Shown here: positions 7,966 to 16,886 of the stretch, in pieces
Layout of the letters: the number at the start of each line of letters is the position of its first letter
How positions within the stretch are numbered: position 1 is the first letter of the stretch
Assembly: GCF_040513375.1 (NCBI RefSeq)
Contig: NZ_JBEVTG010000001.1
Location: forward strand, 1,488,001 to 1,552,000
Length of the DNA stretch: 64,000 nt
DNA from: Flagellimonas_B algarum
GTDB taxonomy: Bacteria; Bacteroidota; Bacteroidia; Flavobacteriales; Flavobacteriaceae
Direction: 5' to 3'
Notes under the pieces: model-generated
What the model was told of the DNA's origin: nothing
The model's database searches: none
The model's input: the letters and a program-made list of their open reading frames with translations, nothing else
Program-made: the position numbers and the translations under genes

Positions 7966-9243
7966 ATGCGATACCAACGCAGCAGCGCTTTGTTCGCTGA
8001 AGCCAAAAACTATATTCCCGGTGGGGTAAATTCCCCGGTACGTGCCTTTAAGGCCGTCGGTGGTGAACCGATTTTCATCGATGAGGCCAAAGGGGCCTAT
8101 CTCTATGATGTGGACGGCAACCGATACATCGACTATATCGCTTCTTGGGGCCCGTTATTGTTCGGGCATGCCCACCGTCCGGTCATCGATGCGGTGGTCG
8201 CCAAGGCGCAAAAGGGAACCTCTTTCGGTATCCCTACCGAAATAGAGACGGAGCTGGCCAAACTAGCGGTTAGCATGGTGCCGAATATCGACAAGATCCG
8301 TTTCGTGAATTCCGGTACGGAAGCCTGCATGAGCGCCGTGCGATTGGCGCGCGGCTTTACCGGAAAGGATAAAATCATCAAATTCGCCGGCTGCTATCAC
8401 GGGCATTCCGATTCATTTCTGATCCAAGCAGGAAGCGGGGCCGTTACCTTTGGAAGTCCGAATAGCCCCGGAGTGACCCAGGGAACCGCCAAAGACACCC
8501 TCTTGGCCGATTATAATGATTTGGAAGGCGTCAAGAACCTGGTGGCGAACAATCCGGGTGAAATCGCCGCCATCATTTTGGAACCCGTCGCCGGAAATAT
8601 GGGGTGTATCGTACCCAAGACGGAATTTATCAAAGGACTGCGCGAACTCTGTACCCAAGAAGGTATTTTGTTATTGTTCGACGAGGTAATGACCGGGTTT
8701 CGTTTGGCCCGTGGTGGGGCCCAAGAAGCCTTAGGGATCGATGCCGATATCGTCATGTTCGGCAAGGTCATCGGTGGGGGCTTGCCCGTAGGCGCTTTTG
8801 CCGCTCGTGCCGAAATTATGGCACACCTGGCCCCCGAAGGACCGGTGTATCAGGCGGGGACCTTGAGCGGAAACCCCTTGGCAATGAGTGCCGGTCTGGC
8901 GATGTTGACCGAAATCGAACAACAACCTGGAGTCTATGAAAGCCTAGCACGAAAGACGGCGTATTTGCATGAGGGTATTGCCGGAATTCTGTCTGAAAAG
9001 GGCGTGACCCATCAGATCAACCGCTTTGGAAGTATGGTTTCGGTACACTTCTGCGATGCCCCGGTGACGGACTTCGCCTCTTCAGCCAAAGGAAATAATG
9101 AAGACTTCAAGCGGTATTTCCATGGCATGTTGGACGAGGGGGTGTACTTGCCGCCTTCCGCTTTTGAAAGTTACTTTTTAAACGATGCTCTAAGCTATGG
9201 GGATTTGGACCGCACTTTAGAGGCGGTTCGGAAACTTTTCTAG
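7966..9243 (+). CDS. hemL: Glutamate-1-semialdehyde 2,1-aminomutase
   Basis: HemL makes 5-aminolevulinate from glutamate-1-semialdehyde in the C5 route to haem. The 425-residue length is standard. Visible features are IPGGVNSPVRAF at the N-terminus, NSGTEACMSAVRLARG for PLP binding, LLFDEVMTGFR, and the PLP lysine K267 in MFGKVIGGGLPVGAF. It is the last gene of a tight plus-strand group (small HExxH protein, PLP enzyme, glucosaminidase, hemL), whose members share no obvious pathway. Confidence 0.97.
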   Translation: MRYQRSSALFAEAKNYIPGGVNSPVRAFKAVGGEPIFIDEAKGAYLYDVDGNRYIDYIASWGPLLFGHAHRPVIDAVVAKAQKGTSFGIPTEIETELAKLAVSMVPNIDKIRFVNSGTEACMSAVRLARGFTGKDKIIKFAGCYHGHSDSFLIQAGSGAVTFGSPNSPGVTQGTAKDTLLADYNDLEGVKNLVANNPGEIAAIILEPVAGNMGCIVPKTEFIKGLRELCTQEGILLLFDEVMTGFRLARGGAQEALGIDADIVMFGKVIGGGLPVGAFAARAEIMAHLAPEGPVYQAGTLSGNPLAMSAGLAMLTEIEQQPGVYESLARKTAYLHEGIAGILSEKGVTHQINRFGSMVSVHFCDAPVTDFASSAKGNNEDFKRYFHGMLDEGVYLPPSAFESYFLNDALSYGDLDRTLEAVRKLF

Positions 9244-9262
9244 GTTACACTTTTTTTGGGGA

Positions 9263-9667
9263 TCAGCTCTTTTTTTCAATCTCCAACACCACGGAGCGGA
9301 TGGCGAGGTCGTGCAAAGCCATTTTCTTTTCATTGGCGGTAACGGTCAATAAAGACAGCCACCCCAAGGTCGCTTTAAGGACAAATCGGATCAGTGCTGC
9401 GAAAAAGGATATGTTTTGTGTGGCATCGCGCTCTTTTTTGACCGTGATGTTGCTGTAGGTATGGCCGATGGTGCCGCCGAATTGACTGGTCATCAAGGGG
9501 TCATAGAGTAAAAAGAGGAAAATGGCGGCGATCATCCGAACCGAATCCGGAACCTGATCGAAAAGGGCCAACACCTCCGAAATGGCATACATTCCTGCAA
9601 TGAGGACGATCGAGTCGATTACCGCGGCTTTCACGCGATCAGGCAAGAGGGCATAGGGCTTGGTCAT
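9263..9667 (-). CDS. RDD family membrane protein
   Basis: This 134-residue protein begins LLPDRVKAAVIDSIVL, a variant of the RDD signature (here R and D without the second D), with about three membrane segments and the pattern GGTIGHTYSNITV typical of RDD proteins. Some RDD proteins act as ion antiporters, but most are uncharacterised. Its start overlaps the stop of the upstream membrane protein gene by four bases. Confidence 0.8.
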   Translation of the reverse strand: MTKPYALLPDRVKAAVIDSIVLIAGMYAISEVLALFDQVPDSVRMIAAIFLFLLYDPLMTSQFGGTIGHTYSNITVKKERDATQNISFFAALIRFVLKATLGWLSLLTVTANEKKMALHDLAIRSVVLEIEKKS

Positions 9668-10473
9668 GGTATCCGGTTCAATTTTTCAACCTCGGTGTTG
9701 ATTCGTTGGTTTAAAAGTTCCAGTTCGTGATCATAGCGGTTGGTGTCTTCCGATACGATTTTTTTGATCAGATGGCATTGTTGTAAACGCAGTTCGGAAT
9801 ACACCAAGATGATGCTGTTCCGTTCCAATAGTTCGGACGGCAAGCCCTCTTTCGAATTCAAATCCTTGACCAGGGCGATGTTCTCCTTCCAACGCGGTAT
9901 GCTGGTCAGGTCCAATTCCGTGATGATGCGCGCATTGCTTTTTTGTTCGATCCCTTCGAATACGGCCAAGGATTCCTCTTCGTTTTTTCCGTATACGGCC
10001 ATTTTGGTATCATACTCGGCATAGGCGGCATCATCCGGTTCCAATAAGAACACATGGCCGATTGCGAATACGGCCAGGCAAAGTAGCGAAATCAATCCGA
10101 TGCCGGCCGCGCGCCAACCGGAATAAAATACGTTCCCGAAAAATTGATGGTTTTTCAGTACCTCGCCCTGCTTCCACTCCACGAGTCCCCAAATGATGGC
10201 GGTGTATACCAACGGGATCAGCTGTCGCGGTATACGATCGATAGTGGCTTCCGGGAGCATAAAGATCCCCCCGAAGAGGATAACGGTCGATAGGATACCG
10301 ATCCATAGGGCTTTCTTCGCTGCCTGCGGTCGTTCAAGGGCTTTGAAATTCTCACCGATCATATAGCCCGCGGCAAGCGGACCGCCCAGGAAAGTGGCCC
10401 CTCCTATGGCTTTGGTCGAATATAACTTGATGTCTTTAGTGGTATTGGTCGTAGATGGGTCGGTTTCGGTCAT
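9664..10473 (-). CDS. Membrane protein of unknown function with C-terminal soluble helix
   Basis: I do not recognise a named family. This 269-residue protein has a short polar start, about four membrane segments (ATFLGGPLAAGYMIG, LWIGILSTVILFGGIF, LIPLVYTAIIWGLV, AAGIGLISLLCLAVFAIGHV), and then about 130 charged residues rich in Glu and Leu that look helical and possibly coiled. It is coupled to the RDD gene by a four-base overlap. Together they may form a small membrane unit. Confidence 0.7.
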   Translation of the reverse strand: MTETDPSTTNTTKDIKLYSTKAIGGATFLGGPLAAGYMIGENFKALERPQAAKKALWIGILSTVILFGGIFMLPEATIDRIPRQLIPLVYTAIIWGLVEWKQGEVLKNHQFFGNVFYSGWRAAGIGLISLLCLAVFAIGHVFLLEPDDAAYAEYDTKMAVYGKNEEESLAVFEGIEQKSNARIITELDLTSIPRWKENIALVKDLNSKEGLPSELLERNSIILVYSELRLQQCHLIKKIVSEDTNRYDHELELLNQRINTEVEKLNRIP

Positions 10474-10512
10474 GGAATACGATTGGCAATTGAAGTAAGG
10501 TGATGTTTGCTT

Positions 10513-11811
10513 TTAATTCGTCATCAGATAATCCGAAACAGCTTGATAGGCCGGAAGCGAAGTCGGGTCGATTTTGGCATTTTTGGCCTCAGGATGTGAT
10601 GCGAACCTGACCAAAACCATTTCCGCTGCAGGGTCGATATAGATGGTTTGACCGTGCACGCCCCGAGCGGCAAAGGCGCCGTTCGCATTATGGGTAATCC
10701 ACCACATGTTGCGATAGCTCCATCCTTTTAATGAGGCGTAAGCTGAATTGGCGAAGCGCTCTTGATCGCCCCCTTTCATAATGTCTTCTACCAAAGCAAC
10801 CGGTAAGACCTGTCGGCCATTGAAGCGGCCTTGGTTCCGGATCATTTCACCGAACATGGCCATATCGCGCATATTGGCGCTAAAGCCACCACCAGCAAAG
10901 GCAATACCCGCGGCATCCACTTGGAAATAACCGTCAATATGGGTGCCTATAGGTTTCCAAATACGTTCAGAAAGCAACTGTGGAATCGTTTTTCCCGTCA
11001 CCCGTGATACGATCCAACCCATCACATCGGTATTGATGGTTTTGTAAGCAAACGCATCACCATGGGCCCCCTCCCCTTTTTGCACCGTTTGTAAATAGGC
11101 GTAGTAATTTTTCGGCCCAGTATATCCTTTGGGTTTTGGTAGCGGGTTGCCCGCGGCCGAAAATACCCATACTTCGGCATTCGGATCCGAGTAGTCCTCA
11201 CTGTATTTTAAACTCGTGGTCATATCGAGTATCTCACGTATCGTGGCATCCCCAAAGGCGGAACCTTGTAATTCAGGCACATAGTCCGCTGCGGGCTTGG
11301 TCTCGTCCAAAACCCCCTCGGCCAGCAATAATGCCCCAAGGGTACCCGTAAAGGTTTTGCTGACCGACATGGCCGCATGTACCCCTTCTGGTTGTAAGGC
11401 CCCAAAATACTTTTCATAAACGATGGTGCCGCGGTGCAGGATCAATAAGCCATCGGTATAGTTGGTCGCCAAAGATTCGGTCCAACCCATACGACCCGTA
11501 CCGTTCAAAGGGGTGAACGAAAGGGAATCGATGTGACTGTCCAAATCAACGGAGAATTCATAACGATCGCTTTGGGCCGCCGCCACTTCGGTGGTCGGTA
11601 AGAACTGCCGCATATGGCAGACACTGTATCGCAAGGCGGGAAAGGTGAAAAAACTTCCATCTTCGGCCAACGCGATGCGATCGGAATTTGGAGGGAACCC
11701 TTGCATCCATCCCATAAGGGCGGGGTCGGATGCCTTGGCATCAAGCTGTTTTTGGGCGCATATCGTTAGGCAAAACCCAAAACAGCACATCGACAGGAGT
11801 ATTCGTTTCAT
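10513..11811 (-). CDS. Serine hydrolase, class C beta-lactamase-related
   Basis: The protein has 432 residues with an N-terminal signal peptide ending near ICAQ. The active-site SxxK is S149-V-S-K152 in AAMSVSKTFTG. The fold is that of class C beta-lactamases, DD-peptidases and EstB-type esterases (Pfam beta-lactamase). Such secreted enzymes in Bacteroidota are usually esterases or peptidases, not resistance enzymes. It lies downstream of the SGNH gene on the same strand, 92 bases away, and may belong to the same secreted programme. Confidence 0.85.
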   Translation of the reverse strand: MKRILLSMCCFGFCLTICAQKQLDAKASDPALMGWMQGFPPNSDRIALAEDGSFFTFPALRYSVCHMRQFLPTTEVAAAQSDRYEFSVDLDSHIDSLSFTPLNGTGRMGWTESLATNYTDGLLILHRGTIVYEKYFGALQPEGVHAAMSVSKTFTGTLGALLLAEGVLDETKPAADYVPELQGSAFGDATIREILDMTTSLKYSEDYSDPNAEVWVFSAAGNPLPKPKGYTGPKNYYAYLQTVQKGEGAHGDAFAYKTINTDVMGWIVSRVTGKTIPQLLSERIWKPIGTHIDGYFQVDAAGIAFAGGGFSANMRDMAMFGEMIRNQGRFNGRQVLPVALVEDIMKGGDQERFANSAYASLKGWSYRNMWWITHNANGAFAARGVHGQTIYIDPAAEMVLVRFASHPEAKNAKIDPTSLPAYQAVSDYLMTN

Positions 11812-11903
11812 AGCGGTTTTTTAGTCTCCGTAAGATAACGAAAATTGAATATTGTAGGAATACTCCGAGAGTGAATAGCGAGGCTTCGATTTTAGGGAAT
11901 CGT

Positions 11904-12647
11904 TTAGTTTTCGAGCACCCCTTGCAATACGTCATAGTACCGGGCCGCGATGAAACCTGCCCCTGCTTCATTGTAATGTACATCATCTGCCAATAAGCTA
12001 TCACCGAATCCGGTCGCCATATCCACTACCAAAATAGTAGAGGTGGCGGTTCGCTCGTCCATAGCGATCTTTGGCACGTCTTCTTGCATTTGATTGAAAA
12101 AGGCAGTCAGCTGTGGAGTCATGGCGCTGCTCATGGCCGGTGCCAGTTGTTCGATGATGATCGTCACTCGGGGGTTCGCCGATTGCAAGAGGTCGATGAT
12201 CGCCTTGATATTTGTTAGGGCCTGCTCATAAGACTGGTTGGTCAAGGCATCGTTGCCCCCCGGCGAACTCAACAAGACGATATCAGGCCCTCCCGTTTGC
12301 TGTAACCAAGCTGGTAGGCCTTGCAAGATCTGACCGGAGGTAAAACCACCCCGGCCTTCATGGTCGGGATCAAAACGACGACCGGTATAGGTCGGGTAGG
12401 AGGAGGTATCGTCCCGCGTACCGACAAAATCAAAGGCGACCCCCGAATCGACCAATAACTTCCATAACTCGTAACGGTAACTTTCGTATTCAGGGCGGGC
12501 TCCTTCGACCCTGGAAGCGCCTAAGGGCATGATGGTCGTGGCCGAACCACTGGGGTTTTCCGGGCTAGGGGACATGGGGTTTTCCGAACTGCAGGAAAAA
12601 ACCAGCATAAGCATACAAAGGAATCGGGCGATCAAAGAAACGTTCAT
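11904..12647 (-). CDS. SGNH/GDSL hydrolase lipoprotein
   Basis: This 247-residue lipoprotein (lipobox VFSC) is probably an esterase or carbohydrate deacylase. Block I is altered to MPLGASRVEG, with the nucleophile serine in a GAS rather than GDS context. Block III is SSPGGNDAL, giving the glycine and asparagine, and block V is ADDVHYNEAG, giving Asp and His. It lies 47 bases after the TonB receptor and shares its strand, so it may process the ligand taken up by that receptor; this is inference from position. Confidence 0.85.
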   Translation of the reverse strand: MNVSLIARFLCMLMLVFSCSSENPMSPSPENPSGSATTIMPLGASRVEGARPEYESYRYELWKLLVDSGVAFDFVGTRDDTSSYPTYTGRRFDPDHEGRGGFTSGQILQGLPAWLQQTGGPDIVLLSSPGGNDALTNQSYEQALTNIKAIIDLLQSANPRVTIIIEQLAPAMSSAMTPQLTAFFNQMQEDVPKIAMDERTATSTILVVDMATGFGDSLLADDVHYNEAGAGFIAARYYDVLQGVLEN

Positions 12648-12683
12648 AAGATGTTTTTTAAAGAAAACAGGGACAAGCTTGTC

Positions 12684-12695
12684 TTACCCTACCCC
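12684..12695 (-). promoter_or_regulatory. Motif GGGGTAGGGTAA between TonB receptor and SGNH gene
   Basis: The minus strand reads GGGGTAGGGTAA, starting on the last base of the TonB receptor stop codon and lying about 36 bases before the SGNH start. The identical 12-mer occurs at 16287-16276 upstream of fecR. A shared regulatory or RNA element of this locus is possible. Confidence 0.35.
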
Positions 12696-15334
12696 TAAAA
12701 GCTGACCCGAAATAAAAAATTCGGGGTAAACCCCAATGACAATTGTTCCAATTGGTCGATTTCTTGCAAACCGGTTTCCGGATTTTCATCCACGCGATAG
12801 AACACGGAAAGGGGTACCTGACGGGCATAAAGGTTTTGGGCCGAAACCCCTAAGACGCCCTTTGTGTTTCCCGTTGCATTGAATGCAAACCGATACTGGA
12901 TCGAAGCATCCAATCGGTGGTAATCGGGCAAGCGGGCGCTATTGATGGGTGCGAAATCAATATCCCCGTTCATAGCGTCAAAACCTGTAACCGGGGTGAA
13001 TGGAGCCCCGGAACGGAAATTCCACCCCAATGAAAACCGCCAAGCATCAAGTTCATAGGTATTCGACAGGGTCAGGTTGTGGGTGATATCATTGTTGCCC
13101 GGAAATTGGCCTGCTGCGAGTTCTTCAAAACGATACCTCACTTCGTTGAAGGTATATCCCAGCCAAATACGATAGGCCTGCCATTGTTTTTTCAGGAGGA
13201 CATCGACCCCGAAAATCTCACTTTCCCCTTGCGAGTATTCTTCAGAGGCATTGGTAAACCCGTTGGTAAAAGACGTCAAGCCATCGATGTTTTTGAAATA
13301 GGCATCCACATCCAAGGTCCACCCTCCGATATCGTATAAGAAGCCGGTTGAGAACTGGGTGCTTTCCAAAACGGGTATATTCTCTTCCGTCAATGTCCAG
13401 ATACCGCTTTGCAAGCGCAATCGGGTATCTTCGAATTCGATCAATTGACTGACGATTTGAAAGCGTCGTTCAGCGGTCAGCTTGATTCGAAGGTTTTTGC
13501 TGAGCGGATATTCGATATTCAATCGAGGCTCGAAATACCAAGCGTCAAGAAGTGAAAACCGCGACCCTCGAAGGCCAAGCCGTACCAAACCACGATTTTT
13601 TGGTCTGAAGTCGTAATTGGCGTAAAGCGCATGGGTGGTGTTTTTAAAATTCGAGGCTTCATTGAAGTCCCTTTCATCTGCAGAAGCTTCGCCGTCTTCA
13701 GGGTCTTCGGGTTCGATATCCTCATCGCCAAGCTCATCGCGAAACAATTGATAAGCCACTTCGTTGCGCGTCAGTTGATATCCTAATTCAAGTTGTTGTT
13801 TTTCGTCAAGATCATAGCCCAAGCCAGCACGTAAGCCATAGTCCTTGACCGAATTTCGCCTAAGGTTTTCTTCGGTCACGGCATTGTCTTCAAAAAACCG
13901 ATTGCGGTATTGGCTGTCGAAATTCGAGTAATACGCGCTGAGGCTGTGGTGCCAATCCCGGCCTTTGCGTCCCGTCCAATCAAAACTGAGCCCTTGGTTC
14001 TCGGTGCTCAAGGCATCTTGTGACCGATTTTCATCATCGACCAGTACAAAATTCAGGTCGTTGTCGGTCAACAAACCACTGACATAGATGCTATCGTTAT
14101 CAGAGGGTTTGACGATCAGTTTGAGGTTGAGGTCGTAAAATGAAAAAACTTCTTCGCCTTCGACCAGGGTTTCTTCGTCTTCTTCAGCGGGAATGACTTG
14201 ACCGTTGCCATCGTTTACAATGATGGTGTTCTGGAAGACTTTTTCGGAAATGGCCTCAAAGGTAGGGGTGCCCAAACCTTCAATATCGGCATAAGAACGA
14301 CGGCCCGAAACGACCAAGCCTAGCTTATCGCCCAAAGGGGTTTTCAGGTAGGTGTCAGCTTGTGTGCCGTTCAGCCCAAGACCGAAATTCAAGGTTTCGG
14401 GGATTTGGGTTTCCCCTTCGATGTCGATGACCCCTGAAATACGTTCGCCATAGGCTGCGGAGGCCCCGCTTTTCGACAAGGTGGCACGGGTGGTGATGTT
14501 CGGGTTGAATATCGATAACATCCCAAAGAAATGTCCGGTGTTGTACATCTTGATGCCGTCATACAGGATCAGGTTTTGGTCGGCAGAACCGCCACGGATC
14601 TGGATGTCGGACACGGTCTCGTTGATGCTCGATATACCAGGGACCCACTGTGCCGATTGGAAAACATCGGATTCCACCAGCCCTGGTAAAGCCCCTTGCT
14701 CGGCCGGTTGAAGGGTCAATGAACCGTCTTTGTTCTTATCGATGCCCTTGATCAGGTAAGAGCGTACCACGACCTCTTTCAAGGATTCGATTTGGGGTTC
14801 CATCAAGAAATTCAGACATTCTTGGTCCGCGAAATCGGAGGGCATGAGCAATCGGGTCGCATAGCCCACGAATTGGAGCAGGATCCCCGTTTCGATCGGT
14901 TCGTCGACAATTGAAAAATAACCCCGTGCATCGGTGGTATATCCTTTGGTGGTGCCCTTGATCAAGATGGTGGCAAAAGCCAAGGGCGTTTTATCGATCG
15001 CATCAAAGACATAACCACATACGGTACTTCGTGTGTCCGGTGGACTGATAATGATCTGATTGGTACGGATAGGTTCGAACAACAAGCCGGTGTCACTTTG
15101 GAGATATGCCAATAACCCATTGATCGTCAATTCTTTCGAAAGCGTGATACGGTATTCGGCGATAACCGTTTCGGAATAGGAAAACAAAAGGTCCGAACGT
15201 GCTTCAACATCTTGAAGGACTTGTGCCAAGGGGGTGTCATTGTAGGTAAAGGTATAGCGGTCTTGGGCCTTGGCCACGAATACAATGGCTAAAAGCATCC
15301 CTGTCAATAAGAAACGCTTGAGGCTATCGTGCAT
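12695..15334 (-). CDS. TonB-dependent receptor with STN signalling domain
   Basis: This 879-residue outer-membrane protein is ordered as signal peptide, STN domain (about 25-95), carboxypeptidase-like regulatory domain (about 107-190; VCGYVFDAIDKTPLAFATI), plug (about 220-310; IQIRGGSADQNLILYDGI) and 22-strand barrel, ending in an aromatic residue. The STN domain is the part that signals to a FecR anti-sigma factor when ligand binds, and fecR and an ECF sigma gene lie directly upstream, so this is a trans-envelope signalling receptor. Its start overlaps the fecR stop by 11 bases. The ligand is unknown; no SusD-like gene is present. Confidence 0.93.
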   Translation of the reverse strand: MHDSLKRFLLTGMLLAIVFVAKAQDRYTFTYNDTPLAQVLQDVEARSDLLFSYSETVIAEYRITLSKELTINGLLAYLQSDTGLLFEPIRTNQIIISPPDTRSTVCGYVFDAIDKTPLAFATILIKGTTKGYTTDARGYFSIVDEPIETGILLQFVGYATRLLMPSDFADQECLNFLMEPQIESLKEVVVRSYLIKGIDKNKDGSLTLQPAEQGALPGLVESDVFQSAQWVPGISSINETVSDIQIRGGSADQNLILYDGIKMYNTGHFFGMLSIFNPNITTRATLSKSGASAAYGERISGVIDIEGETQIPETLNFGLGLNGTQADTYLKTPLGDKLGLVVSGRRSYADIEGLGTPTFEAISEKVFQNTIIVNDGNGQVIPAEEDEETLVEGEEVFSFYDLNLKLIVKPSDNDSIYVSGLLTDNDLNFVLVDDENRSQDALSTENQGLSFDWTGRKGRDWHHSLSAYYSNFDSQYRNRFFEDNAVTEENLRRNSVKDYGLRAGLGYDLDEKQQLELGYQLTRNEVAYQLFRDELGDEDIEPEDPEDGEASADERDFNEASNFKNTTHALYANYDFRPKNRGLVRLGLRGSRFSLLDAWYFEPRLNIEYPLSKNLRIKLTAERRFQIVSQLIEFEDTRLRLQSGIWTLTEENIPVLESTQFSTGFLYDIGGWTLDVDAYFKNIDGLTSFTNGFTNASEEYSQGESEIFGVDVLLKKQWQAYRIWLGYTFNEVRYRFEELAAGQFPGNNDITHNLTLSNTYELDAWRFSLGWNFRSGAPFTPVTGFDAMNGDIDFAPINSARLPDYHRLDASIQYRFAFNATGNTKGVLGVSAQNLYARQVPLSVFYRVDENPETGLQEIDQLEQLSLGFTPNFLFRVSF

Positions 15335-16235
15335 ATAAGGTGACGGTTTTTTGATCTTCCGATAATTCGTATCGGATTCCCATGGGAACCAACACTGACT
15401 TCAGGGCCAAAGGCAGATCGTCATGCACGAAACTGCCGGTAAACCTTCCTTCGATGAGCTTGGGTCCATACTCGAAACGGACCATATAGTAATGCTCTAA
15501 TTCGGCCAGTACCTTATGCAACTCCGCATTCGAAAAGCGGCTTTGGCCGCTTTGCCAGTCGGGTCTGTCATCGTTATGTTGAAAAGTGACCATCACCTTG
15601 CCTTTGAAGGTCAAGGCATCACCGGCTTCCAATACAGATCGTTGTTCCTCTGGGGCATGGTCGAAACGGACCCTGCCCTCATAGCATCGGAGTTCAAAGT
15701 CCTCATTTCGGATTTTTACGTTGAACTCCGTTCCCAAGACACTCACATCCCCTGAGGTAGTGCGCACTTGAAAACCTTCGCCCTTGGTCACCTTGAAAAA
15801 GCCTTCCCCTTCGAGCTGTACGGTTTTGTTGTTCGTCCAAAAGAACCGACGGTGTTGCAAGCGCGATTGCGCATTCAATACCACCGTACTGCCGTCTGGG
15901 AGGATGATTTCGCTTTTCTCTCCGATACCGGTACTGTAGGTGATTTTACTGAAGAACAGGCCAAAGAGGAGTACTATGGAGGCCGCGATACCCAAGGTGT
16001 AATAGAGTGGCCTTAGGTTCACCACCTTTTTTGCGTTGCCTGAAGCAATGCCCTGCCATACTTTTTCGCGAAGGGCTTCCTTGTCGAACCCGGGTTTTTC
16101 AATGCCCTCAAGATGCCGTTGCAACCGCAGGTATTCCGCATAGGTTTCGGATGCCTCGAACTCGGCCGATTCCGCATCGGTCAACTCATCAGCGAGCCAA
16201 CGGGCCATTATCGTATCATCTTTTTCTTCGAACAT
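15324..16235 (-). CDS. FecR-type anti-sigma factor
   Basis: This 303-residue protein has a cytoplasmic N-terminal anti-sigma part (LADELTDAESAEFEA), one membrane segment (LGIAASIVLLFGLFF), and a periplasmic FecR domain with SEIILPDGSTVVLNAQSRLQH and TSGDVSVLGTEFNVKI. A C-terminal DUF4974-like secretin fold follows. The start chosen is the ATG at 16235 (MFEEKDD), as upstream codons run into the sigma-fecR gap. It should hold the ECF sigma factor encoded next to it and release it when the STN-receptor signals. Confidence 0.92.
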   Translation of the reverse strand: MFEEKDDTIMARWLADELTDAESAEFEASETYAEYLRLQRHLEGIEKPGFDKEALREKVWQGIASGNAKKVVNLRPLYYTLGIAASIVLLFGLFFSKITYSTGIGEKSEIILPDGSTVVLNAQSRLQHRRFFWTNNKTVQLEGEGFFKVTKGEGFQVRTTSGDVSVLGTEFNVKIRNEDFELRCYEGRVRFDHAPEEQRSVLEAGDALTFKGKVMVTFQHNDDRPDWQSGQSRFSNAELHKVLAELEHYYMVRFEYGPKLIEGRFTGSFVHDDLPLALKSVLVPMGIRYELSEDQKTVTLYAR

Positions 16236-16275
16236 AGTTTTGCTACATACATCTAGGAAACAGGGCACTCCATTT

Positions 16276-16287
16276 TTACCCTACCCC
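16276..16287 (-). promoter_or_regulatory. Motif GGGGTAGGGTAA between sigma factor and fecR
   Basis: The minus strand reads GGGGTAGGGTAA, 40 bases upstream of the fecR start and 8 bases after the sigma gene stop. It is identical to the 12-mer at 12695-12684. Its place suggests an ECF-sigma-related promoter or a leader RNA element. Confidence 0.35.
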
Positions 16288-16295
16288 CTTATACG

Positions 16296-16808
16296 TTAAA
16301 TATTCCGCACTGTTTTACGCAACTTGACCAAAGCTTTGTGCATGCGTTTTTCTACCGCTTTTTGGGAAACTTCCAAAAAGGCGGCGATTTCTTTATAAGT
16401 CATGCCATCGATGCGATTCATTAAAAACACCTCGCGCTGGCCTTCGGGGAGTGCCGCAATCGCCGATTCGAGCGTTTCGCGGTATTCTTTTTCCTCCAAT
16501 TGGTATTCTGGGGTTTCGTGTTCTACGGATCGTTGGGGCCTTTTGGCGTATTTCAACACTACTTTTTGATGTTCTACCTGGTTGTAAAAGGCGTTTTTAG
16601 CCACGGCGAATAAAAATCCACGGGCCTTTTCGAAAACGACCTTTTTGCAATTGTTCCAGAGTTTGATGAAGGCTTCTTGAACAAGGTCTTCGGCCTGGGG
16701 TAGGTTTCCTGATTGGTAATAGAGGTAATTGCGAAGCGTTTCCGCATGGAGGTCGAACAGCCGGTCGAATACCCTTTTCTCGCAAACGGACTTTTCGCTT
16801 TCGCTCAT
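16296..16808 (-). CDS. ECF RNA polymerase sigma factor, FecI-like
   Basis: This 170-residue sigma-70 family factor has region 2 (FDLHAETLRNYLYYQSGNL, QAEDLVQEAFIKLWNNC) and region 4 (LPEGQREVFLMNRIDGMTYKEIAAFLEVSQKAVEKRMHKAL split across the helix-turn-helix). It belongs to the FecI-like ECF group typical of Bacteroidota and directs transcription of the receptor locus when released by FecR. It is the first gene of the sigma-fecR-receptor order. Confidence 0.94.
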   Translation of the reverse strand: MSESEKSVCEKRVFDRLFDLHAETLRNYLYYQSGNLPQAEDLVQEAFIKLWNNCKKVVFEKARGFLFAVAKNAFYNQVEHQKVVLKYAKRPQRSVEHETPEYQLEEKEYRETLESAIAALPEGQREVFLMNRIDGMTYKEIAAFLEVSQKAVEKRMHKALVKLRKTVRNI

Positions 16809-16886
16809 TCAGGGAATTTTTTTCTAGGGGGGTGGGGTGAATCCAAAGTATCCTGTTCTACTACCAAAACTAAAAAATAATTGGTT

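Noticed and set aside
16826..16840. A third G-rich motif (GGGGGTGGGGTGA) between sigma and transglutaminase genes
   Set aside because: It differs at two positions from GGGGTAGGGTAA and lies on the opposite strand, so it was not counted with the other two.
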